This document shows, piece after piece, positions 1 to 5,465 of a stretch of DNA of 11,724 nucleotides. The notes under the pieces are model-generated. The model had not been told where the DNA came from. It did not search any database and worked only from the letters and a program-made list of their open reading frames with translations. Every line of letters starts with the position of its first letter. Position 1 is the stretch's first letter. The position numbers were made by a program, and so were the translations under genes. Origin of the DNA: Pseudomonadota bacterium (lineage in GTDB: Bacteria > Bdellovibrionota > Bacteriovoracia > Bacteriovoracales > Bacteriovoracaceae); contig JAJTIF010000216.1 of the NCBI GenBank assembly GCA_021299675.1, positions 1 to 11,724 of the forward strand, written 5' to 3'.

Positions 1-276
1 AATTTCTCTGACCCCGATCTTCTCATGACGGCCAGTGTGAACGGAGCGGAGTGGTCCCGCGGCCGCTCTTCCGAGGCGAAGTACAGCTGGGGAGAGATGA
101 TCGAGCATTGGACACGAGATGAGTGGGCCCGGGCCTGCGACTTCATTGGATCTGGTACTGTGGGCACAGGTTGTGGCCTGGAACTTGATCGCTGGGTGCA
201 ATCCGGCGACTCCATTGAGCTTGAGATTGAGAAAATCGGAAAACTTAAAAATACATTTGGAACACCCCAAGGATAA
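1..276 (+). CDS. Fumarylacetoacetate hydrolase family protein (C-terminal part, 5' truncated)
   Basis: The reading frame is open from the first base, so only the last 91 residues are present. They match the C-terminal core of the fumarylacetoacetate hydrolase (FAH) fold: an NG turn followed by a polar strand, a helix with the YSWGEMIEHW pattern, the GSGTVGTGCGLE active-site-proximal motif, a GD pair (here QSGDSIELEIE), and the closing IGKLKN strand. This pattern is typical of bacterial two-domain FAH proteins of about 320-330 residues. In tyrosine degradation the enzyme splits fumarylacetoacetate into fumarate and acetoacetate in the cytoplasm. The homogentisate dioxygenase gene begins 2 nt after the stop and its Shine-Dalgarno AAGGA (269-273) lies inside this gene, so the two are translationally coupled. 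That context favours true fumarylacetoacetase over other FAH-family hydrolases, but the catalytic metal-binding residues lie upstream of the window. The family call is firm and the substrate is inferred from the neighbour. Confidence 0.85.
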   Translation, partial: NFSDPDLLMTASVNGAEWSRGRSSEAKYSWGEMIEHWTRDEWARACDFIGSGTVGTGCGLELDRWVQSGDSIELEIEKIGKLKNTFGTPQG

Positions 277-278
277 AA

Positions 279-1370
279 ATGGAAAACTTCAAAGCATCGG
301 GTAACTTCACCAAACAAGCCCACGTTAAAATTCCTGAGGGGCACTATGAAGAAGAGCATGGTCGCAAAGGATTCTTTGGCCGCGTCTCTCACCTCTATCA
401 CCAGCACATGCCGACCGGCTGGAGCAAGATCGACGGGGACCTGCTTCCTCGCAACCTCCCTCCAGTTTTTTCTCATAACGATTTCCTGAACACCTTCACC
501 GACATCCTCTTCAACAATGACGTGCGAGTCAGCCTTGGTCACTGGACGAAGAGTTTTAAAAACTATTTCCGCAACGCTGACTTCGATGAGATGTACTTCA
601 TTCACAAAGGCCAGGGTCGCTTTGAAACAGTCTACGGCCATGTGCCCTTCACCAAGGGAGACTACGTCGTGATCCCTCGGGGAACGACGTACAAAATGTT
701 TCTCGATGGGGAGGCGGAAATCCTCAAGGTCGAAAGTGCCTCTGAGTTTGAGCAGCCTGATCGTGGGCTATTGGGTCCAAACGCCCTCTATGATCAGACA
801 GCGATCTTCACACCCACCGCAGCCCTGGGCAGCGAGCAGAACCTAAAAGAGTATACGATTGAAGTGAAGCGCCTGGGAAAACTCACCACTGTGACTTATC
901 CCTTCAACCCTCTGGATGTTTCGGGGTGGAAAGGATCTGTGTACCCGTGGAAGCTCTCCATCTACGACTACTGTCCCGTGAACTCGCACAAATACCACAT
1001 CCCTCCCTCAGGCCATACGACCATGGTGTGTCGCAATTTCGTGATTTGCTCCTTTGTCGCAAGACCGCTTGAACATGAATCTGAGGGTGTTTTAAAAGTT
1101 CCTTTTTTCCACGCCAACATTGACTTCGATGAAGTGCTCTTCTACCACGCAGGGGATTTTTTCTCGCGCGATAACATCGATGCCGGAGCCATCACCTTCC
1201 ACCCGCAAGGCATCCACCACGGCCCGCACCCCAAAGCTTTCGCCAAGGGGGCGAAGCGTGAGTTCACTGATGAGTTTGCGGTGATGATTGATACCCGAAA
1301 TCCCCTTGAAATGACGGGGGCCTTTGAGGCGCTGGAGAATAAGAAGTACTGGGAATCGTGGAAAAACTGA
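279..1370 (+). CDS. hmgA: Homogentisate 1,2-dioxygenase
   Basis: This 363-residue protein is a cupin-fold, Fe(II)-dependent ring-cleaving dioxygenase. It opens homogentisate to 4-maleylacetoacetate, the central step of tyrosine/phenylalanine catabolism. The iron ligands expected from the human enzyme are visible: His278 and Glu285 in FFHANIDFDE, and His314 in the IHHGPH motif. The N-terminal part carries an internal cupin strand set (FDEMYFIHKGQGRFETVYGH, residues 102-121), and the middle has the NSHKYHIPPSG segment. The length fits the short bacterial class (about 360-390 residues) rather than the 430-445-residue animal/pseudomonad class. The start at 279 is supported by AAGGA at 269-273, five bases upstream. 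It follows the FAH gene by 2 nt, so the two form one operon. No maleylacetoacetate isomerase gene lies between or just after them; it may lie upstream or elsewhere. Confidence 0.93.
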   Translation: MENFKASGNFTKQAHVKIPEGHYEEEHGRKGFFGRVSHLYHQHMPTGWSKIDGDLLPRNLPPVFSHNDFLNTFTDILFNNDVRVSLGHWTKSFKNYFRNADFDEMYFIHKGQGRFETVYGHVPFTKGDYVVIPRGTTYKMFLDGEAEILKVESASEFEQPDRGLLGPNALYDQTAIFTPTAALGSEQNLKEYTIEVKRLGKLTTVTYPFNPLDVSGWKGSVYPWKLSIYDYCPVNSHKYHIPPSGHTTMVCRNFVICSFVARPLEHESEGVLKVPFFHANIDFDEVLFYHAGDFFSRDNIDAGAITFHPQGIHHGPHPKAFAKGAKREFTDEFAVMIDTRNPLEMTGAFEALENKKYWESWKN

Positions 1371-1379
1371 TCCAATGAT

Positions 1380-1405
1380 GGAAAATTTTCACCAGAGGAT
1401 TTTCC
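1380..1405 (+). other. Short inverted repeat after hmgA
   Basis: GGAAAAT (1380-1386) and ATTTTCC (1399-1405) form a 7-bp perfect stem with a 12-nt loop, starting 10 nt after the hmgA stop. It is AT-rich and not followed by a T run, so it is a poor intrinsic terminator. An AGAGGA Shine-Dalgarno-like string (1394-1399) lies mostly in its loop, next to an ATG at 1406. It may be an RNA hairpin affecting translation or stability, or chance. Confidence 0.3.
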
Positions 1406-1430
1406 ATGCAAATCGTGCGATGCTCATACC

Positions 1431-1988
1431 ATGATGGCACCCATACTCATCCTGATGTCCGCGTATTTAACTCCAGCTTTCGGACTCACACCTCCTTCGT
1501 ATGCTCAGTGTGGAACTCGCGCTGGATTTCTGGAACGCTTTCTCACTGATGCCGAAGAGATCAGAATCAAATGCATCAACGATGCCTTTGAAGCCAACAA
1601 GCGAAAAACCACCGAAGAAGCAAACCAGCTTGACGTCGTTCAGAAGCAACTCAAAGCTGAAATCGATAAAGTTGCCTATACCTCAACCCTTACCATGGTC
1701 CGCTGTGACCCTCCCCCAGGTGAGCCGAAAAATCCTGCTCGTTCGGCGAAATGTCGCGAACTCAATCAAGCGAGGAACGCAGTGATCGAGCGCATCGATG
1801 TACTGATGGGTTGGAACGAGCGTCCTATGTCAGCCAATCAAATAAACACCACGACACCTCAGATCACTCCTCCCTGCCCACCTCGCGAAGACCTCGCTCG
1901 CATCCAAGCGGCACGACATTTTAATCGTCGACTCTTTGAGACCTGGGAGAGATGCGTTCAGCTTCAACCCGAAAATTTTTATAATTAG
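1431..1988 (+). CDS. Secreted six-cysteine hypothetical protein
   Basis: I do not recognise this 185-residue protein. Residues 1-18 form a plausible Sec signal peptide (short hydrophobic ILILMSAYLTPAFG core, cleavage likely after AFG). The mature part has six cysteines (27, 48, 92, 108, 149, 175), an even number that suits disulfides in the periplasm or outside the cell. A charged, probably helical stretch (about 40-82) precedes a proline-rich loop around Cys92, and a second helix (about 152-178) ends the protein. No lipobox and no known catalytic motif are seen. The start is uncertain: ATG codons at 1431 and 1434 both lack a clear Shine-Dalgarno, and no in-frame start lies further upstream. 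A well-placed Shine-Dalgarno instead serves an ATG at 1406 in another frame. It lies 60 nt after hmgA and may be read from the same transcript, but nothing in it suggests a catabolic role. Confidence 0.65.
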   Translation: MMAPILILMSAYLTPAFGLTPPSYAQCGTRAGFLERFLTDAEEIRIKCINDAFEANKRKTTEEANQLDVVQKQLKAEIDKVAYTSTLTMVRCDPPPGEPKNPARSAKCRELNQARNAVIERIDVLMGWNERPMSANQINTTTPQITPPCPPREDLARIQAARHFNRRLFETWERCVQLQPENFYN

Positions 1989-2050
1989 CTTAGACAGAAT
2001 CTGCAAAGCTATAGGATATCAACGATTTAGCATAATCCCCTCTCTTGCCT

Positions 2051-2082
2051 TTGTTACTTCGTTTTGGCTTTCGTGCTAAAAT
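2051..2082 (+). promoter_or_regulatory. Candidate extended -10 promoter for the small lipoprotein
   Basis: An extended -10 element TGCTAAAAT (2074-2082) is preceded by TTGTTA (2051-2056). The spacer is about 20 nt, longer than ideal, but extended -10 promoters tolerate a weak -35. A start near 2089 would give a leader of roughly 24 nt containing the AAGGAG site at 2102-2107. Judged by eye only. Confidence 0.4.
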
Positions 2083-2112
2083 CTAATCTGGAATTATAAC
2101 CAAGGAGTTTGC

Positions 2113-2238
2113 ATGAAATACCTACTACTCGCCTCAGCTTTGATGATGGCGATGAATGTCATGGCCTGCGACGGAAGCGGCAAGAGCAAAGACAAAGACA
2201 AGAAGCCAGAAGACGAACGCATCACGACTATCCGCTAA
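2113..2238 (+). CDS. 41-residue predicted lipoprotein
   Basis: A short gene with strong translation signals: AAGGAG (2102-2107) sits 5 nt before ATG 2113 and the frame ends with TAA at 2236-2238. The product starts MKYLLLASALMMAMNVMAC, a classic signal peptide of one Lys followed by a 15-residue hydrophobic core, ending in a lipobox-like VMA-Cys19. Met at the -2 position is unusual for a lipobox, so simple signal peptidase I cleavage after Ala18 is the alternative. The remaining 23 residues are a highly charged tail rich in Lys, Asp and Glu, ending ITTIR. If lipidated, Asp at +2 would by enterobacterial rules hold it at the inner membrane. Small, one-lipid charged-tail proteins of this kind are often overlooked in annotation. 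Function unknown. Confidence 0.7.
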   Translation: MKYLLLASALMMAMNVMACDGSGKSKDKDKKPEDERITTIR

Positions 2239-2247
2239 GCTCAAACC

Positions 2248-2282
2248 TTGTGAAGAGACTCTGCTTTAGGTAGAGTCTCTTC
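2248..2282 (+). promoter_or_regulatory. Candidate leaderless promoter overlaid by a perfect 11-bp dyad
   Basis: GAAGAGACTCT (2252-2262) and AGAGTCTCTTC (2272-2282) form a perfect 11-bp inverted repeat with a 9-nt spacer, ending at the base before ATG 2283. The same stretch contains TTGTGA (2248-2253), a 17-nt gap and TAGAGT (2271-2276). This would place transcription start about at the A of the start codon. Two readings are possible: an operator for a dimeric regulator covering a leaderless promoter, or an RNA hairpin abutting the start codon on a transcript from upstream. A terminator is less likely because no T run follows. No good Shine-Dalgarno exists for the downstream gene. Confidence 0.45.
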
Positions 2283-2915
2283 ATGACATTTCAATCCTTC
2301 AGCACCCAAAGCACCTTCCAAGATAATTACAAATTTCTCATTGGAAGCATTCTCCCTCGCCCCATCTCCGTAGTTAGTACTCGCAACGCTGATGGCTCCA
2401 ATAATCTGGCTCCCTTCTCCTTCTTCACAGCCGTCTCTGCCATGCCCATGGTGATCGCCTTTTGTCCACTTCTGCGCAGTAAAGATCTCTCCCGCAAAGA
2501 TACGGTTGTGAACATTGAGCGCGAAGGTGAATTCGTGGTGAATTTCTGCACTGAGGCCAACTACGAGAAGGTCAATCTCTGCTCGACGGAACTGGCGTAC
2601 GGAGAAGATGAGTTTAAATTTGCAGGCCTCACGCCTATCGACAGTGAACTGGTGCGCGCCAAACGCATGCTCGAATCCCCCGTCCAGTTTGAATGTAAGC
2701 TACGAGATATCCTGAGCTATGGAAAAAGTGCGGGCGCGGGTTCCTTGATTACGGGTGAAGTGGTGCGGATTCATATCCACGAATCGATTCTTAAAGATGG
2801 AAAGATTCAAACCGATCTTTTTAAGCCCGTCGGCCGTGGCGCTGGCAACGATTGGTTTAAAACCGACTCAGTTTTTCAATTAGAAAGACTCATGCAAGCG
2901 CAAATCCAGAAGTAA
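2283..2915 (+). CDS. Flavin reductase family (FMN-binding split-barrel) protein
   Basis: This 210-residue protein is of the flavin reductase-like/DIM6-NTAB family. Its N-terminus carries the family signature: YKFLIGSILPRPISVVST (residues 16-33), then NLAPFSFFTAVSAMP (41-55), which lines the FMN pocket. A KDTVVNIEREGEFVVNF segment (72-88) and a late GEVVRIHI strand (158-165) follow. A C-terminal FKPVGRGAGNDWF stretch (180-192) matches the usual Arg-Gly loop region. Such proteins bind FMN and either reduce free flavin with NAD(P)H for a partner monooxygenase or act as flavoproteins of unknown substrate. Length is normal for the family. The start is fixed by the family N-terminus even though there is no clear ribosome binding site; an AGG in the loop of the upstream dyad is 12 nt away. 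No partner oxygenase is adjacent. A link to the nearby aromatic catabolism genes is possible but unproven. Confidence 0.85.
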   Translation: MTFQSFSTQSTFQDNYKFLIGSILPRPISVVSTRNADGSNNLAPFSFFTAVSAMPMVIAFCPLLRSKDLSRKDTVVNIEREGEFVVNFCTEANYEKVNLCSTELAYGEDEFKFAGLTPIDSELVRAKRMLESPVQFECKLRDILSYGKSAGAGSLITGEVVRIHIHESILKDGKIQTDLFKPVGRGAGNDWFKTDSVFQLERLMQAQIQK

Positions 2916-2996
2916 CAGCTGTCGCTGGCCCGCATTGGCCCACTGTAGCGAACAATAACACCAGCTCACTGAACCACTTTAATATTCACTCTTTCC

Positions 2997-3026
2997 TTGA
3001 AAGGTTCAGCTCTTAAGTTTTACACT
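2997..3026 (+). promoter_or_regulatory. Candidate sigma-70 promoter of the TIGR03546/TIGR03545 pair
   Basis: TTGAAA (2997-3002), an 18-nt spacer and TACACT (3021-3026) precede the 3050 start. Predicted transcription start is near 3033, followed by AAAAAGGA (3036-3043) six nt before ATG. An imperfect inverted repeat, AGCTCTtAAGT (3008-3018) with ACTTAGAGCT (3024-3033), covers the spacer and -10, and could be an operator or a hairpin. The rest of the 134-nt gap (2916-2996) shows nothing further. Confidence 0.5.
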
Positions 3027-3049
3027 TAGAGCTTCAAAAAGGAATACCT

Positions 3050-3583
3050 ATGACACTTCTCCTAAAGCAGCTCTTTGGCTTCTTTAAGCTCCTTCACTCA
3101 GAAAATGGCACCAATCAGATTGCCTGGGGCGTGGCCCTCGGATTTATCTTGGGGATGACACCGGCACTTTCCTTGCAGTCACTTCTGGTGTTTATGATTC
3201 TATTCTTTTTCCGTGTTCAGATCGGAGCCGCGTTCATCGCCGCCTTCTTCTTTAAATTTGTCGCCTATCTGCTTGATCCTCTCTTTCACATCATCGGTCA
3301 AAAAGTGTTAACCATCTCTGCGCTGCAAGCGACTTTTACCGATTTGTACAACATGCCGATCGTTCCCTTCACCCGCTTCAACAATACGATCGTCATGGGC
3401 GCAGGTGTGGTTTCAATTCTCTTGGCTCCTTTGATTTTTGTTGGAGCAAAAATTCTCGTGTCCAAGTACCGCACCCTGATCGTGGATCGCTTCAAGGACA
3501 CGAAGCTCTTCAAGGCGTGGACGAAAACCGCGCTCTACCAATGGTATTATAAGTACGACACATTTTTTGCGAGTGAGGGCTAG
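3050..3583 (+). CDS. TIGR03546-like (DUF2062-type) inner membrane protein
   Basis: This is a 177-residue integral membrane protein. Residues 25-39 (AWGVALGFILGMTPA) resemble the short glycine/proline motif of DUF2062 and TIGR03546 proteins. Hydrophobic segments run at about 25-40, 42-56, 57-82 and 113-136; the short first two are probably re-entrant or paired helices. A basic, aromatic tail (139-170) follows and is likely cytoplasmic. AAAAAGGA at 3036-3043 supports the start. The next gene begins 2 nt after this stop (TAG, tc, ATG), so the two are translationally coupled. Proteins of this size next to a large TIGR03545 protein recur in several proteobacteria as a conserved pair, from memory of those family definitions, and their function is unknown. 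I expect a membrane partner or assembly factor for the larger protein. Confidence 0.75.
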   Translation: MTLLLKQLFGFFKLLHSENGTNQIAWGVALGFILGMTPALSLQSLLVFMILFFFRVQIGAAFIAAFFFKFVAYLLDPLFHIIGQKVLTISALQATFTDLYNMPIVPFTRFNNTIVMGAGVVSILLAPLIFVGAKILVSKYRTLIVDRFKDTKLFKAWTKTALYQWYYKYDTFFASEG

Positions 3584-3585
3584 TC

Positions 3586-5463
3586 ATGACAACTAAAGTA
3601 AAAAAAGCCAAGGGCCCTATTCGCTTTGAAGCCATCATCCCAGTCGCCGTCATGAGTGTGCTCGGTTACGCCTACTTCACCTGGTTTTTTGATAAGCACA
3701 TGAAATCTGCCATCGAATACGGAGCGACGCTTGCGAACGGGGCTGAAGTCAACGTGAGATCGGTCAGAACAAGTTTTATCAAAGGCTCATTTGATCTGGA
3801 TGGTCTTGAGGTCACAGACAAAGAGCAACCCTCTCGAAATCTCATAAGCATCGATAACATCCATTTCTCCTATCTGTGGGACGCACTCCTGCGCATGAAG
3901 TTTGTGGTCGAAGAGGCGAGCATCAATCAAATCCAAGTTTTTTCCAAACGGAAATCTCCCGGTAAGGTCACTCCTCCGAAACCTAAGGAAGAAGGGTCTT
4001 CTAAGTTTGACGAGCTTCAAAGTGAAGTCGTGGATCAAGTCAAGTCTGAGGTTTCACAGAACGTCCTCGGTGACATCATCGGCTTAATGGAAGGAGCTGA
4101 CCTTGGCGACCAGGCGGATCAGATCCGCGAGCAACTCAAATCTGAAGCTCGCATCAATGAGATGATCTCTCAGGTCGACCAGAAGAAAGATCAAATCCAA
4201 GCTGATGTCAAAAGACTCTCTGATACCAGCAAGGTCAAAGACGCCGAGCGGATGATCAATGAAATCAAGTCCAACAAGAATCCACTTGCTCAGGCCCAGG
4301 GCATCGCCAGTCTCACAAAAGTGCTCGGGGATATTCAAAAACAAGCCAAAGAGATCCAGACGAAATCCAAGGAAGTTGAAGCTGATGTGAAGACCTTCTC
4401 GCAGTTTCCCAAAGAAGTAGAGTCCCTCGTAAAAGAAGACATCGCTTCTCTCAAAGACCGCTTCCAAGTGCCCCAATTAGATATTAAGAATCTCGCCATG
4501 GCGCTCTTCTCAAAGGAGCTGGGCAGTTACCTGCTGCAGGCCCGCAAGTATCAGGCACTAGCGCAGCAGTATTTGCCCGAGAAGTCAGAGCGAGAAGTGG
4601 TGGTCCCGCCACCACGTTCGGCTGGTGAGACCATCGAGTTTCCTATCACTAAAAGCTACCCACTCTTTTGGCTTAAGAAAGCAGCCATCAGCTCTAAGGG
4701 CACAGCCGATAGTTATTCCGGAGATCTCAGCGGCTCTCTGACGAACGTAACGACCTCTCCGAAATGGGTGAAAAAACCCATCGTTTTGGACCTCCATGGA
4801 AATTTCACCAAAGAGCAAATCCTAGGCGTCAAGGCCATCGTCACGGCAGATTTCACGAAAGCTGAATCCAGCCAGCGCCTGGATCTAGCGGTGAACTCCT
4901 TCCCCATTCCTGCTCGTGATTTCTCGAAATCCGATAAGCTCACCTTGGGCATCACCAACGCCACCAGCTCCACCTCCCTTGTGGCCAAAATGGGTCAGGG
5001 TCAAGTGGACATGACCTGGAACGCCACTATCAATCGCCCCCAGTGGAATGTGGCCGCAAGCTCAAAAACCACTGAGGAACTCGTGAGAGGCATCGTAGAG
5101 GGCATTCCCGTCATCTACGTGAAGGGTCAGGCTCAGGGTCCCTGGAGCAAGCTTAACCTGGATATCGAGTCAAACCTAGGAAGTGAGATCGCCGCGGGCC
5201 TTCAGGTTCAAGTGGGCAAGAAGATCAAAGAAGCTGAAGCCAAGATTCAAGGTCTCATTGATGAGAAAATCAAAGCCCCTCAACAAAAACTTATGGGCTC
5301 GCTGAAGTCTGGAGATGACCTCGTCGCCCAGCTTAAAAACAGTGACAAGCTCTTCAAGGACAATGAGGCCATGATTCAGCAGGAAATTGAAAAGCTGAAA
5401 CGAGGGGGCGGAGCCGACCTCAAGGAAACAGGTAAGAAGCTTCTGAAGAAGCTTCGTCTCTAG
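3586..5463 (+). CDS. TIGR03545-like AsmA-flavoured envelope protein
   Basis: This 625-residue protein has a basic cytoplasmic N-terminus (KVKKAKG) and one membrane helix at about 17-35. An AsmA/TamB-like beta segment follows: a GAEVNVRSVRTSFIKGSFDL-type stretch (52-71) and a SIDNIHFSYLWDALLRMKFV region (88-107), as expected of the TIGR03545 family. Residues about 137-290 are charged and helical, with QIQADVKRL- and EIQTKSKEVEADVK-type repeats, and probably form a coiled coil. Residues 345-530 return to beta-rich AsmA-like sequence (DLSGSLTNVTTSPKW, DLHGNFTKEQ, DLAVNSFPIPARDF). Residues 535-625 end in a second charged helix. The bulk should lie in the periplasm, anchored at the inner membrane. 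AsmA-like proteins are often linked to lipid transport or outer-membrane homeostasis; that role is an inference here. Its last codons converge on the motor operon from the other strand, with 2 nt between the stops. Confidence 0.75.
   Translation: MTTKVKKAKGPIRFEAIIPVAVMSVLGYAYFTWFFDKHMKSAIEYGATLANGAEVNVRSVRTSFIKGSFDLDGLEVTDKEQPSRNLISIDNIHFSYLWDALLRMKFVVEEASINQIQVFSKRKSPGKVTPPKPKEEGSSKFDELQSEVVDQVKSEVSQNVLGDIIGLMEGADLGDQADQIREQLKSEARINEMISQVDQKKDQIQADVKRLSDTSKVKDAERMINEIKSNKNPLAQAQGIASLTKVLGDIQKQAKEIQTKSKEVEADVKTFSQFPKEVESLVKEDIASLKDRFQVPQLDIKNLAMALFSKELGSYLLQARKYQALAQQYLPEKSEREVVVPPPRSAGETIEFPITKSYPLFWLKKAAISSKGTADSYSGDLSGSLTNVTTSPKWVKKPIVLDLHGNFTKEQILGVKAIVTADFTKAESSQRLDLAVNSFPIPARDFSKSDKLTLGITNATSSTSLVAKMGQGQVDMTWNATINRPQWNVAASSKTTEELVRGIVEGIPVIYVKGQAQGPWSKLNLDIESNLGSEIAAGLQVQVGKKIKEAEAKIQGLIDEKIKAPQQKLMGSLKSGDDLVAQLKNSDKLFKDNEAMIQQEIEKLKRGGGADLKETGKKLLKKLRL
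5436..5455 (+). other. Tandem GAAGCTTC palindromes at the convergent gene ends
   Basis: GAAGCTTC occurs at 5436-5443 and 5448-5455, separated by TGAA, and can form an 8-bp hairpin on either strand. It encodes part of the KKLLKKLRL tail of the upstream gene, so codon repetition may explain it. On the + strand a T run (5470-5474) follows only after about 14 nt, which makes it a poor canonical terminator. It is the only terminator-like structure I see where the two operons meet. Confidence 0.25.
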
Positions 5464-5465
5464 AC

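Noticed and set aside
1986..2011. Terminator after the six-cysteine protein
   Set aside because: TAGCTT/AAGCTA gives only a 6-bp AT-rich stem with a 14-nt loop and no T run follows, so it is indistinguishable from chance.
4084..4476. 130-codon open frame on the - strand
   Set aside because: It mirrors the coiled-coil section of the AsmA-like gene; its Phe/Leu/Asp-rich translation is the typical antisense image of Lys/Glu/Gln codons.
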